Of a stretch of 64,000 nt of DNA, positions 53,386-62,819 are shown one piece after another; position 1 is the stretch's first letter, and each line of letters begins with the position of its first letter. Source of the stretch: Bin5 sp009843665 (GTDB lineage: Bacteria > Chloroflexota > Anaerolineae > Caldilineales > Caldilineaceae). The stretch is from the NCBI GenBank assembly GCA_965220285.1, contig OZ244818.1, positions 4,340,001 to 4,404,000 of the forward strand. Direction: 5' to 3'. The notes under the pieces were generated by a model. That model saw nothing but the letters and a program-made list of their open reading frames with translations. It was not told the DNA's origin and made no database searches. The position numbers were made by a program, and so were the translations under genes.

Positions 53386-55733
53386 GCGTTCCCCCTGGCT
53401 GAAGCCTCCGTCACCAACTCGAACAGCCGGTTGGGACTGAGGGGAATCTCGCGCACTTCGAGTCCGATATCCCGAAAAGCATTGTCGAGGGCTTGGGCAA
53501 AGAGTGCGCCCACCGGAATCGCGCCGGCCTCCCCTGCTCCCTTTACCCCGAGCGGATTCAACGGCGAAGGCGTCTCCATGTGATCGCTAACGATGTTTGG
53601 AACATCGGCGGCGGTGGGAAGAAGGTAGTCCATCAACGACGCGTTTCGCAGCGCACCGTTTTCGTCAAAGTGCAGTTGCTCATAAAAGGCATTGCCGATG
53701 CCCTGAGCCACGCCGCCCTGGATCTGACCTTCAAGAATCAGCGGGTTGATCACTGTACCGCAGTCGTGGACAACAACGTACTTCTCAATCTCCAGCAGAA
53801 ACGTCTCCGGATCCACCCTCAGTATCATGGCGTGAACGCCGGATGCTGTCGCGCCCCGCTCCGGCCCGTAATACTCTGTGGCCTCCAGTCCCGGCTCCGT
53901 CCCCGGTCGGACGGCACCGCGCATTGGGTTGGCTTCAACCGCCAGTTCGCCGATAGAGATCGAAGTCTGCGGTACGCCCTTGACCTGCACACGCCCCTCG
54001 ATCAGTTCCAGATCCTCTTCGGCGGCTTCCAGTTTTTCGCCTGCCATCTTCAGTATTTTGTCCCGCACCTTGGTCGCGGCCGCGTGCATGGCGTTTCCCG
54101 CGACGACCGCGCCCCGGCTGGCAAACGTTCCCGCCCCCCAGTAAAAGAGGTCCGTGTCGCCCGTGACAACGTGGACGTCGGAAGCGGCCACGCCGATCTG
54201 ATCGGCCACAACCTGGGCAAAACTGGTGTAATGGCCTTGGCCTTGCGTCCCCACACCAGTCGCCACGCTCACTTTTCCGCTGGCCTCGACAGTCACCCTT
54301 GCGCCCTCGTAAGGGCCGATGCCGGTGCCTTCGATGTAGCTGACGACGGAGATGCCGACCCGCTCGCCAACAGCCTCCCGCCTGGGCTGATCCTCACGAA
54401 TGAACTCTTGATAGCCGATCAGTTCCAGCGCGCGATCCAAAGCCGGTTCGTAGTTGCCGCTGTCGTACGTCAGCTGGGTAAAGTCCTGAAATATGATCTC
54501 GTTCGAATAAGGGAACTGGTCGGGCTGGATGTAGTTCTTGCGGCGAATCGAGATTGGGTCAATACCCAGTTCCTTAGCCGCTATGTCTAACAGACGCTCC
54601 ATCACAAATACACCATGTTGACGGCCCGCCCCGCGGTACGGAGTTACGATCGGTTTGTTGGTAAAGACGCTGGTGAACTCCGAATGGTATTCGGGCACAA
54701 CATAAGGGCCGAGAAGAGTGCACTGACTGCTGATGGGAAGTGTCAAACCGTACGGAGCGTAGGCGCCGGCATCGTGGAGGAAGACGTCCTTTATTCCGAG
54801 CACAGTGCCGTCATTCTTGAGTGCCATGGTGGCGTCGTGAACCTGCCCGCGTTCCTGAGTGGTTGCGAAGAAGTTTTCTTCCCGATCTTCGATCCATTTG
54901 AGCGGACGGCCCAGTTGCAACGTGGCCCAGGCTAGCAGGACCTCCTCCGGATAGAACATCATGATCTTGGGACCGAAACCTCCGCCGATGAACGGGGCGA
55001 TAACCCGCACCTGGTGTTCCGAAAGCCCTAGCATGCCCGCCAGTCCGTTGCGAATGGCGATTGGAGCCTGGGTCGTGTCCCAAATCGTCAGTTGCTGGCT
55101 CTTGTCATCCCAACTGGCAACGATGCCCCTGTTCTCAATCGCCGCGGCCGTGCCGCGATCGTAGTGAAAGCGGCGACGGATAACTAGGTCGGCCGCGTCT
55201 TCGGCCTGTGCCCAGTCCCCTTTCGTCTGCGTTCCGCGCGCATTGATATTGTGTCCCAGATCATCGTGGACCAAAGGTGTGCCGCTTTCCAGTGCATCTT
55301 CCAGATCGACAACTGCATCTAACGGTTCGTAATCGACAAAAATGTCGTCCAGCGCATCTTCGGCAAGGTAGCGGCTCTCGGCCACAACAACTGCAACTGC
55401 CTCGCCGGCATGGCGTACCTTGTCTTTTGCGAGCGGTACCTGCGTGCGCGGGTGAAATTCGAGTTGTCCCACAGGGGGTGGCGGCACCAGGAGCGGTCCC
55501 GGCTGCCAATACTCTCCAAGGTCGTCGGCGGTGTAGACGGCTGCGACGCCGGGGCGTTCCTTGGCTCCACCCAAATCAATTGAGCGGATGCGGGCGTGGG
55601 CAAGATCGCTGCGCAGGAAGGCAACGTGCAACATACCAGCCAGTTGCACGTCGTCTGTGAAGAGCGCTCGTCCAGCCAGAAGCCGCGGGTCTTCGTTGCG
55701 CTTTATCGGTTGACCGAATTGGCGTGTGGACAT
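53382..55733 (-). CDS. Xanthine dehydrogenase family protein, molybdopterin-binding large subunit
   Basis: A 783-residue molybdenum hydroxylase subunit. FGQPIKRNEDPRLLAGRALF at the N-terminus, IGGGFGPKIM near 246, PYRGAGRQHG near 372 (in place of the CO dehydrogenase VAYRCSFR loop, so not a form I CO dehydrogenase), GVGTQGQGHYTSFAQV near 495 and the catalytic Glu in GVKGAGEAGAIP near 735 are visible. It works with the FAD and iron-sulfur subunits at 57718 and 57218. The open frame ends in ATGA overlap with the nucleotidyltransferase gene. Substrate class: N-heterocycle or aldehyde; not determinable. Confidence 0.93.
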   Translation of the reverse strand: MSTRQFGQPIKRNEDPRLLAGRALFTDDVQLAGMLHVAFLRSDLAHARIRSIDLGGAKERPGVAAVYTADDLGEYWQPGPLLVPPPPVGQLEFHPRTQVPLAKDKVRHAGEAVAVVVAESRYLAEDALDDIFVDYEPLDAVVDLEDALESGTPLVHDDLGHNINARGTQTKGDWAQAEDAADLVIRRRFHYDRGTAAAIENRGIVASWDDKSQQLTIWDTTQAPIAIRNGLAGMLGLSEHQVRVIAPFIGGGFGPKIMMFYPEEVLLAWATLQLGRPLKWIEDREENFFATTQERGQVHDATMALKNDGTVLGIKDVFLHDAGAYAPYGLTLPISSQCTLLGPYVVPEYHSEFTSVFTNKPIVTPYRGAGRQHGVFVMERLLDIAAKELGIDPISIRRKNYIQPDQFPYSNEIIFQDFTQLTYDSGNYEPALDRALELIGYQEFIREDQPRREAVGERVGISVVSYIEGTGIGPYEGARVTVEASGKVSVATGVGTQGQGHYTSFAQVVADQIGVAASDVHVVTGDTDLFYWGAGTFASRGAVVAGNAMHAAATKVRDKILKMAGEKLEAAEEDLELIEGRVQVKGVPQTSISIGELAVEANPMRGAVRPGTEPGLEATEYYGPERGATASGVHAMILRVDPETFLLEIEKYVVVHDCGTVINPLILEGQIQGGVAQGIGNAFYEQLHFDENGALRNASLMDYLLPTAADVPNIVSDHMETPSPLNPLGVKGAGEAGAIPVGALFAQALDNAFRDIGLEVREIPLSPNRLFELVTEASARGNA

Positions 55734-55889
55734 TGATACGTAGAATCGTGGAGTATGTCGAGACCTGCACGCAGTGCAAGGGAGTGGTTGCTATTCCGCC
55801 AGCCAACCTTCGCTGTCATTCACCGCAGGGAATGGACTTCGCGTCTGTCCTGGGTCTGGCGCTGCGTCGCACCTTTATCTGCCGCCTCC

Positions 55890-57221
55890 TCAGCTCTTTG
55901 CAGGAACCGTTACAGCATCAAGATCCTCCTGGAGCACCTCTGCGTCTTCGTTACTGGAGGACGTCAACCAGTTTCCCAGTCCCATTGCGACCGGATAGAT
56001 GGCAATGTTCAGCACGTACACCAGCAGAGCGGCAATAAGATGGTCCGGTACAGTGAATGACGGAAAGAACTGTAGATATTGGAACGCGATCGTAGGTTGG
56101 GCAACGATCGAGAAGCCAACCATGAAGCCTCCCGCCGCAGCCAGCCTGACCTGCCAGTCACCTGGCTTGAAGCCGGACCTCCCCATCCACTGGTATGTCA
56201 AGTCCAGTAGTACCGCACCGAGGATGAAGACGAGGGTCAACCTTGGCGTAGCACCGCTGACCAGGTCAGCAAAACTGGTCGACGCAATTCTCAAACCAAA
56301 ATAGAAAAGCGCGAATGCCGTTGCAGACCAGGGGCCGGGGGCCACCCGTCGGGCCAGGACCGACAAGAAAAACGCTGAAACACCAATTATCGTCGGATAG
56401 AGCCAGACTGGGCGCTGCGCCACATAGCCGTCTACCTTGCCCATTTCCCACTCTGTCGTACCGATGATGAGAAATATGCAGAACGCAATCGCGAGGAAAA
56501 ACAGGTTGACAAAGCTCCGCCAATCTGCAGCGGAGAATCTTCTCCCAGCAGCTAGGAGCCCTGTCCTGTTGCTAAGATGCCTCTGACCGCGCTCCTCAAC
56601 TCCACCTCTCGCTGCATCTACCCGATTCCCGCCGCCCATTAACAAGCCGACAGCGAAAATCGAAAGACTCGCAGAAGACACGCCGATGAATATGTGGGGA
56701 GGGCTCCAGGCCGTCAAATCAATCCCAAACAGTTCATGCCAAATGGCGTCCCCGGGAATGGAGAACAGACCGTATCCGGCCACGAGCACGACGGCGCCTA
56801 CGTACGGACTTCGTCGTACCCAACGCCGGGGATCCATGACACCTGCTCTGAGATTGGGAATTGCAAGGGCTGACAGTCCGCCAATGGCGACGAGAAACGC
56901 CAGCAGAAAGCCCGCGTAAATCATCAGGTGTGGCGGCCACAGAAAGTCCTCTCCGCCAGGGACGATTCCTGTGATGACATGCTCGCTGAGATCCCAGTAT
57001 CCCCCGATGCAGATCAGCAAAGCGCTAAGGCCAACCAGAAGCGCGAGTACTTTGGAAAGTCGGGGGGATGTGGAGATGGCATTCCTTCTCTGCGGGTTAC
57101 CCGAAAGGCCTTCACGACCCGAATGCTTCATTGGCGAAAGGTATGACCACCATGCCAGGAATGCCAAGACGCCAATTGCCAGTCCGGAAAGAATTAAGCC
57201 TTGCAAAAACAAGGAATTCAC
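55890..57221 (-). CDS. Polytopic membrane protein embedded in the molybdoenzyme operon
   Basis: A 443-residue membrane protein with about ten hydrophobic segments. Two similar histidine motifs stand out: GGYWDLSEHVITG then WPPHLMIYAG (near residues 73-100) and GDAIWHELFG then WSPPHIFIG (near 158-175). His next to Trp, and Pro-Pro-His, suggest a metal or heme site. Its GTG 57221 overlaps the stop of the iron-sulfur subunit gene (GTGA), and the large subunit gene follows 156 bases later. No family recognised. A transport, assembly or electron-transfer role with the molybdoenzyme is possible. Confidence 0.75.
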   Translation of the reverse strand: MNSLFLQGLILSGLAIGVLAFLAWWSYLSPMKHSGREGLSGNPQRRNAISTSPRLSKVLALLVGLSALLICIGGYWDLSEHVITGIVPGGEDFLWPPHLMIYAGFLLAFLVAIGGLSALAIPNLRAGVMDPRRWVRRSPYVGAVVLVAGYGLFSIPGDAIWHELFGIDLTAWSPPHIFIGVSSASLSIFAVGLLMGGGNRVDAARGGVEERGQRHLSNRTGLLAAGRRFSAADWRSFVNLFFLAIAFCIFLIIGTTEWEMGKVDGYVAQRPVWLYPTIIGVSAFFLSVLARRVAPGPWSATAFALFYFGLRIASTSFADLVSGATPRLTLVFILGAVLLDLTYQWMGRSGFKPGDWQVRLAAAGGFMVGFSIVAQPTIAFQYLQFFPSFTVPDHLIAALLVYVLNIAIYPVAMGLGNWLTSSSNEDAEVLQEDLDAVTVPAKS

Positions 57222-57700
57222 GCGGATTTCTCCTGTATCAATCTAGCGCCCAACTGCACGGCCTCTACAATCTTCTGGTATCCCGTGCAGCGGCAGATGT
57301 TGCCCGAGAGAAGATCGCGAATCTCCTCTTCCGTCGGATTGGGATTCTCCTCTAGAAACGGTACCAGCGACATCAGGATTCCGGGCGTGCAAAATCCGCA
57401 CTGTAGCCCATGCCTTTCCCAGAAGCCGTGCTGTATCGGGTGTAACGCCTGTGTGCCGCCGTCCAAGCCTTCAACCGTGGAAACGTCGCGTCCGTCCGCC
57501 TGGACCGCGAACAATAGGCAGGATCGGACAGCTACTCCGTCCAACAGCACAGTGCACGCCCCGCACACACCGTGCTCGCAACCAACGTGTGTGCCCGTCA
57601 GTCCAAGTTCGTGGCGCAGGAAATCGCTAAGCAATAACCGCGGCTCGACCGAGCGATCATAGCTGCGACCATTCACCCTAACGGAGATCGTCTGGTCCAA
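57218..57700 (-). CDS. Xanthine dehydrogenase family protein, 2Fe-2S subunit
   Basis: A 160-residue two-cluster iron-sulfur subunit. The plant-ferredoxin-type cluster ligands are C41, C46, C49 and C61 (CEHGVCGAC). The second-cluster ligands are C101 and C104 (LQCGFCTPG) with C136 and C138 (NICRCTGY). It relays electrons between molybdopterin and FAD. The start is TTG 57700; no closer ATG is present before SVRVNG. It overlaps the membrane protein gene downstream by four bases and lies 17 bases after the FAD subunit gene. Confidence 0.95.
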   Translation of the reverse strand: MDQTISVRVNGRSYDRSVEPRLLLSDFLRHELGLTGTHVGCEHGVCGACTVLLDGVAVRSCLLFAVQADGRDVSTVEGLDGGTQALHPIQHGFWERHGLQCGFCTPGILMSLVPFLEENPNPTEEEIRDLLSGNICRCTGYQKIVEAVQLGARLIQEKSA

Positions 57701-57717
57701 AACTCAGTCCTGTCCCT

Positions 57718-58602
57718 CTACTGCCCTTCGGTCCCGGCCGCCCTTTCGCACGCCCTGGTCAGCACACGTTCCGCAATAACTCGCGCCAGGTGTCGGCGGA
57801 ACGCAGGCCCGGCGTGGATGTCTCCGACCGGATCAATGTCCTGCGTTGCCGCTGTTTCAGCGGCTGCCCTGATCGCCTCTGCACTGGGCTGTTCGCTAAC
57901 GAGCAAAGCCGAAGCCTGCTGTGCTTCGACTGGACCTTCGCCCACGCTCAGGTACACGAGCCTCGCGAATTCCACCGTCCCTCCGTCGTCCAGCCCGACA
58001 ACTGCCGCAGCACCGCACATGGCATAGTTGCCGTGTTGGCGGGCAACCTCCTCAAAGGCCCAACCGCTGCCAGGCCGTAGACTGGGGAAGGTTACTTCGA
58101 CCAGCATCTCCTCCGGCAGCATCGCCGTCGCGAACAGTCCCACGTAAAAGTCTCGCGCTGAGACCCAGCGCGCGTCTGTAACGCTGCGCACATACATGCG
58201 GGCGTCCAGGGCAACTGCCAGGACGGGCAGCTCTGCGGCCGGGTCGGCGTGGGCCAGGCTGCCCCCGATAGTGCCGCGATTGCGAATCTGGCTATGAGCG
58301 ATATGCGGCATGGCCTCGTGGAGCAGAGGCGAAATTCGCTGCACAAGGGCACTGCGCTCCACAGTACGCTGGCGAGTCATCGCGCCGCAGCGCAACTCAC
58401 CCTCGTCCTCTCGAATGAAGAACAGTTCCTCGATACCGTTGAGATCAACCAGTACAGCCGGTTGGGCCAGGCGAAAGTTCATCGTCGGCACAAGGCTCTG
58501 CCCGCCGGCTAATGGCTTGGCGTCACCTCCGTAGTCCGCCAGCAGGCCCAGCGCTTCGTCCACGGTACCGGGCGCGAAATAGTCAAAGGCCGCCGGTTTC
58601 AT
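57718..58602 (-). CDS. Xanthine dehydrogenase family protein, FAD-binding subunit
   Basis: A 294-residue FAD subunit of a molybdenum hydroxylase. DAKPLAGGQSLVPTMNFRLA near residue 26 and RNRGTIGGSLAHADPAAELP near 107 hold the two FAD-contacting motifs of the CoxM/XdhB family. It should receive electrons from the iron-sulfur subunit and pass them to NAD or another acceptor. It is the first gene of the three-subunit set, 71 bases after the cyclase gene. ATG 58602 is a clear start. Confidence 0.94.
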   Translation of the reverse strand: MKPAAFDYFAPGTVDEALGLLADYGGDAKPLAGGQSLVPTMNFRLAQPAVLVDLNGIEELFFIREDEGELRCGAMTRQRTVERSALVQRISPLLHEAMPHIAHSQIRNRGTIGGSLAHADPAAELPVLAVALDARMYVRSVTDARWVSARDFYVGLFATAMLPEEMLVEVTFPSLRPGSGWAFEEVARQHGNYAMCGAAAVVGLDDGGTVEFARLVYLSVGEGPVEAQQASALLVSEQPSAEAIRAAAETAATQDIDPVGDIHAGPAFRRHLARVIAERVLTRACERAAGTEGQ

Positions 58603-58673
58603 CCTGCCCGCCCTCTACTCCGGCTGCAGACGCCATTTTCAGATGGCATTTGCTTTACGAGAATCACTGCGCT

Positions 58674-59462
58674 CTACTCTTCCACGAACGCTACTGCGCG
58701 ACAGAAAGCCGCCTCTCCGCCCTTGAATAACCAGGGGAACACGCCTACCGTCAACCTCTTGTTCTGCAGCTCCGGCGCGCCGATCTGGCCGCCCATATTC
58801 TCCACGTGCATGCAGTCATGAGGGAAAAGCGCGTTGTGCGTAAGTTGGTAGGCTTCATCCGGAAACAGCTCGTCCACAGCATCGGAGCCGCCGAACTTCT
58901 CTTCACACTGCTTGCGAACGCGCTCCCACTGGTCCAGGCCCCCTCTGCCCAGGAACCGCCCAATCGGCAGGTTCATCGGATGATCTGTCGAAATCATGTC
59001 CACACCCCAAATGTGGATCTCCTTGTCCAGCAGCCACTGACAGATGCTGTGATGGGGCCCCGGATGGCGAAGAATGTACTTTTCCTCGTCTCCCTCCTCT
59101 GACAGAAAGGAGTACCGATGCCAGCCCGTGTTGATGAAGAGAATATCTCCCTTTCGCACCTCGACCCGTTCTTCAATATCCTCCGGCCGAAAAATGTCCA
59201 ACTCGTCCAGCATATCGCTCAAGTCCACGATGACGCCGTCGCCGTAAAGCCAGTCCAGAGGAATCTGATCGATCGTCTTGCCGTTAGTAACAAAGTGGCG
59301 CGGCGCATCCAAATGGGTGCCCATGTGATTCGACGACTGAATATACTGCGCATTTACGCCGTGCTCCGACTTGCGCTTGAAGTACTTCACCTCAAAAGGA
59401 GGATAGAATGGCCAGAATGAGCAGTCTGCGTTGAGAGGCTGTGAAAGATCATAAGGGATCAT
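58674..59462 (-). CDS. Cyclase family protein (kynurenine formamidase-like)
   Basis: A 262-residue metal-dependent hydrolase of the cyclase/KynB family. The hallmark HxGTHxDxPxH is visible as NHMGTHLDAPRHF with His46, His50, Asp52 and His56, the zinc ligands. Residues near 105-120 (GDILFINTGWHRY) and 155 (GVDMISTDHPMN) are typical. The family hydrolyses amides and lactones such as N-formylkynurenine or isatin. AGGAGA lies upstream of ATG 59462. Linked to FdrA and DUF1116, it may hydrolyse a cyclic or acyl amide intermediate. Confidence 0.92.
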   Translation of the reverse strand: MIPYDLSQPLNADCSFWPFYPPFEVKYFKRKSEHGVNAQYIQSSNHMGTHLDAPRHFVTNGKTIDQIPLDWLYGDGVIVDLSDMLDELDIFRPEDIEERVEVRKGDILFINTGWHRYSFLSEEGDEEKYILRHPGPHHSICQWLLDKEIHIWGVDMISTDHPMNLPIGRFLGRGGLDQWERVRKQCEEKFGGSDAVDELFPDEAYQLTHNALFPHDCMHVENMGGQIGAPELQNKRLTVGVFPWLFKGGEAAFCRAVAFVEE

Positions 59463-59515
59463 TGCCCTGTTCTCCTGAATTCTATTGTGGTCGGCTTTCC
59501 AGTCAGTTACTGCTT

Positions 59516-60763
59516 TTAGAATCCGTATTCCTTTGCAAAGGTAACGAGTGCCTCGGCGAATAACTCCAGCGGCGGGCGGACCAGTCCGGCGCCGATCTGG
59601 CCCACACCGGCCTCCTTGTGCGCAATGCCGGTATTGACCCTGGGCGTGATGCCAGTCTCCACGACTGCGCGCAGGTCGATTCCCACCGGTGTGCCCCGGA
59701 AATCGAGCTGCGGTATCGTAAAGGAGGTATGCTCGGCTGACGTGATTTCGTACATTTCCAAAGTGGCGTTGAGCGCGTCCTGCGGCGTTCCGCTCACAAA
59801 CGTGACGATCGCCGGCGCGGCTGCCATCGCAAATGCGCCCAGCCCGGCCGTCTCTGTAATCGTACTGTCACCAATATCCGGGTTCCCGTCCTCCGCGCTG
59901 AATCCCGGGAAATAGAGACCGACCGGCTGCGGACAGGGCGACGTGAACCAGCGCCCACCCAGCCCGCTCACGCGTATTCCGAACTCAGTTCCGTTTCGCG
60001 CCATTGTCGTGACGATGGTGCTCTGCTCGATCTCGCTCCCTGCGTCGGCCATCGCCTTGCAGGCCGCCATGACCGGGTTCAGGACACTGAGTGCATTGTC
60101 GCCCAGGGACTCAATGATATCGGCAGCCGTGGCCGCGTCTGGCGCAGTCTTAACGATGTGCGGGGCCAACTGCTTGGTATAGAGGACAGAACCCGCCTTG
60201 TTGCGATTGTGGCCCTCATCGCCCATGTGCAGCGCTTCGGCCAGCAAGGCGCGAATGTCTAACCCGGAACTGGACTCGATCGCCGCCCCGAGCACCGGCG
60301 CCATCACCTCGTGCATCCAACGCAGTCTTTCCTGCACCTCTTCGCTATAGGCCCCGTAACGCAGGACCTTGCCGTACCCTTCGTTGAGATTCGAATAGGC
60401 CCTGTTCCCGTGCGTCTTGTTCTCGACCTCATACACTGCCATCGACGGCGAGATGACGCCCGCCATGGGCCCGACCGAACTGTGGTGATGGCAGGGCTCC
60501 AGGCTTACTTCACCGCTGACGATCAGCCGCTCGGCCTCCTCCTCTGCCCTGGCTCTTCCCTCAAAAATCAAGGCGCCGATCAGAGCGCCCCGAAGCGGTC
60601 CGGAGGCCTCCTCCCAGGCGATCGGAGGGCCGGCATGTAGCAGTAGGTTTTCGTGCATGCCTGGAATCAGGTCGACCGCCCTGCCCAGCCCGATTAGGAC
60701 AGGACGGGCCTCAACGATTCGTTCTACGGCCTCTGCGTTCGCGCTGTCTATACTGGTTGCCAT
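59516..60763 (-). CDS. DUF1116 protein (YlbE/AllG family)
   Basis: A 415-residue DUF1116 protein. Motifs seen are LEPCHHHSSVGPMAGVISPSM-type sequence near 93-112, LNEGYGKVLRYGAYS near 125, GDEGHNRNKAG near 175, and MARNGTEFGIRVSGLGGRWF near 255. DUF1116 proteins pair with FdrA in the oxamate carbamoyltransferase complex reported for Escherichia coli (AllF-AllG-AllH). Here FdrA is the gene 100 bases upstream; no AllH (DUF2877) was seen in the window. Role in carbamoyl transfer during nitrogen-heterocycle breakdown is inferred. Confidence 0.92.
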   Translation of the reverse strand: MATSIDSANAEAVERIVEARPVLIGLGRAVDLIPGMHENLLLHAGPPIAWEEASGPLRGALIGALIFEGRARAEEEAERLIVSGEVSLEPCHHHSSVGPMAGVISPSMAVYEVENKTHGNRAYSNLNEGYGKVLRYGAYSEEVQERLRWMHEVMAPVLGAAIESSSGLDIRALLAEALHMGDEGHNRNKAGSVLYTKQLAPHIVKTAPDAATAADIIESLGDNALSVLNPVMAACKAMADAGSEIEQSTIVTTMARNGTEFGIRVSGLGGRWFTSPCPQPVGLYFPGFSAEDGNPDIGDSTITETAGLGAFAMAAAPAIVTFVSGTPQDALNATLEMYEITSAEHTSFTIPQLDFRGTPVGIDLRAVVETGITPRVNTGIAHKEAGVGQIGAGLVRPPLELFAEALVTFAKEYGF

Positions 60764-60863
60764 ATTGCCTCTCTGTGCGGCGCTGTTCGGTCGGCGGTCG
60801 ATCTAAATACTATGTCTGTGGGACCGGTCCGCCGCCCGTAAACGCGGATCCGGACCCTATGCC

Positions 60864-62702
60864 TTACCTGAGGCGGTTCAAAAGACTGGCTAGTCTCTCG
60901 TCACCTCCCGCAGGAGGGCGCCAGTCGACATGCACAACCTCAGCGCCTTGGTCGCGCAGGCTGTCCGCGAAAGACTCAAGACCAACATTTATGGCCGCGA
61001 ATGCCGAGGAGCTGCTCACGTCCCCCGTCGCGATCGGGACGCCGGATTCCAACTCTGACGGGCTGTGTAGCCGTCCTTCTCTGCCCCCCGCAAATGCGCA
61101 CGCCACCGCACGCATGGCATCGTCATGCCTGGTAAAGACGTAAGCGCCAGCCGCCTTCAACTGCTCCACCTGTCTGTCCAACCCCTGCGGATCGCAGTCG
61201 GTGCCAATGACAACAGCGACCACCGGCAGCGCTCTCCCCTTCTGGGCTGCCACTGAAACTGCTTCTTCGATGGCCGGAGCCAGTTCACCGGCCGGGTCCG
61301 CGTGTGCTCCATCGCCCAGCACAACATCCAGTACTATGAGTCCTGTCCCAGGATCCTGCGCCTCCTGCAACAAGCGGCGGACTCGCAAATCGTTGTCAAG
61401 CATGGGATGCAACCGTCCTACCGTGAACGCGTCCCCGCCTAGATCAACAACTGTGTGCCCTTGGCTGTGGTGAGGGTTGTCAAGGAACTCCCCGCCCGGC
61501 AATGGCCCGTTGGAACGGACTGAAGGCAGCGAATCTTGCAACAGGAACAGTGCCTCGTAAGCCAGAGTTCCGCCTGAATAGAGCCCGCGCAAAAAAGTAT
61601 GCGGCTGTGGCGACTGAACAAGCCGGGACAGCGTGTCCATCGCCCGCGAGGGCAGAGCGTCACTCTCAACACCACTCTGCGAATCGGCAGATGTCGTCAG
61701 ACGGACCGCAACTTCGGCAGTCTCGTCCAAAGTCCTGGCGAAGTGGATGCTGGGCGCGGTGGGTAGCTGCTCTTGCGGTGACCCATATCCGATAAAATTG
61801 ATGACCGTCGGCTTGTCACAGGATGCTGCTTCTGCCCATAAGTCCCGCGCGACCGCCGCGGCCGGAGGCTTGGAAACCACGACAATAACGTCTGTCTCTG
61901 CGTCTTCTTTCAGCAGTGCCAGAGCATGTTTCGCCGACCTCGCCTGCACTTCTGCTGACAGGTCGCGGCCACCCGTCCCATACGCCTGCGACACGCCGCG
62001 GCCAAGTCGGTGGATACCGACCATCACCGTCTGCAACCCCGTGCCCGAGGCGGCGACGATTCCAATCCTGCCCTTGCGCACCCGGTTCGCGAAACCGAGA
62101 CCGATTCCATCTATGCGCGCCGTGCCGCAGTCAGGCCCCATCATCAGCCGGCCCTTGTTCGCAGCTCTCTCCTTAAGCGAAATCTCGTCCCCAAGGCTGA
62201 CATTGTCGCTGTAGAGAAAGACGTTCTTTCCCAGGCTAAGGGCCTCGCGCGCAACGGCAGCCGCGTAGCGGCCTGGAACTGAAACCAGAATCCACTCCGC
62301 CTCCGGAATCATACGAGTAGCCGAAGAAAGGCTTTTAGGTTGGTATGCGTCGGTCTGCTGCGGTCTGCGCACAGCCAGAAGATCATCAACGCGCGCCAGA
62401 GCTGAACGGCCGGCCTTTTCCGATACCGCCTTGACAACCAGAATAAGGTCCTCTGGGGCGGCACCTTGGATCTCCTCAGACAATAGGCCGCTCTGCCCAA
62501 GCAGCTCCTTGTTGGCCGCAGTGCCCATGACGACACCGGCGTCCATGACTCCTGGCAACTCGGTCAAGGCGCGCTGAAGCAGCATCAGCACGACGGAGTC
62601 ATAGTAGGAGCCGGCTCGGATTTCGGCCAATGTTGCGGAAGGGCTCGCTATCGCCGTGTCGTCCGGGACCGAAGGGTCTTCCACAGTAGCACTCCAATGC
62701 AC
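60864..62702 (-). CDS. fdrA: FdrA-like protein (AllF, acyl-CoA synthetase-like)
   Basis: A 612-residue protein of the FdrA family. The N-terminal SYYDSVVLMLLQRALTELPG and VVMGTAANKELLGQSG fit FdrA. A succinyl-CoA-synthetase-like CoA-binding region covers about residues 160-300 (MMGPDCGTARIDGIGLGFANR, then GIVAASGTGLQ), and a second half contains VDLGGDAFTVGRLHPMLD. The family is related to succinyl-CoA ligase but acts in carbamoyl transfer with DUF1116 and DUF2877 proteins. GTG 62702 is the frame start; GTG 62684 is an alternative. It begins the minus-strand run down to 49153. Confidence 0.9.
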   Translation of the reverse strand: MHWSATVEDPSVPDDTAIASPSATLAEIRAGSYYDSVVLMLLQRALTELPGVMDAGVVMGTAANKELLGQSGLLSEEIQGAAPEDLILVVKAVSEKAGRSALARVDDLLAVRRPQQTDAYQPKSLSSATRMIPEAEWILVSVPGRYAAAVAREALSLGKNVFLYSDNVSLGDEISLKERAANKGRLMMGPDCGTARIDGIGLGFANRVRKGRIGIVAASGTGLQTVMVGIHRLGRGVSQAYGTGGRDLSAEVQARSAKHALALLKEDAETDVIVVVSKPPAAAVARDLWAEAASCDKPTVINFIGYGSPQEQLPTAPSIHFARTLDETAEVAVRLTTSADSQSGVESDALPSRAMDTLSRLVQSPQPHTFLRGLYSGGTLAYEALFLLQDSLPSVRSNGPLPGGEFLDNPHHSQGHTVVDLGGDAFTVGRLHPMLDNDLRVRRLLQEAQDPGTGLIVLDVVLGDGAHADPAGELAPAIEEAVSVAAQKGRALPVVAVVIGTDCDPQGLDRQVEQLKAAGAYVFTRHDDAMRAVACAFAGGREGRLHSPSELESGVPIATGDVSSSSAFAAINVGLESFADSLRDQGAEVVHVDWRPPAGGDERLASLLNRLR

Positions 62703-62819
62703 TGGGTCGGCCGCTAAGATGTCTCTTCCTACTTACTGGGGCCTATCGTTTCAGATACGAGAGGATTCCGCGGGCATTCTACCAGTCTATCGGGAGTTGG
62801 GCCAAAGATGGCAGGGGAC

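Noticed and set aside
53382..55733. Form I carbon monoxide dehydrogenase large subunit (coxL)
   Set aside because: The active-site loop is PYRGAGR, not the AYRCSFR of form I CO dehydrogenase, so only the general molybdenum hydroxylase family is claimed.
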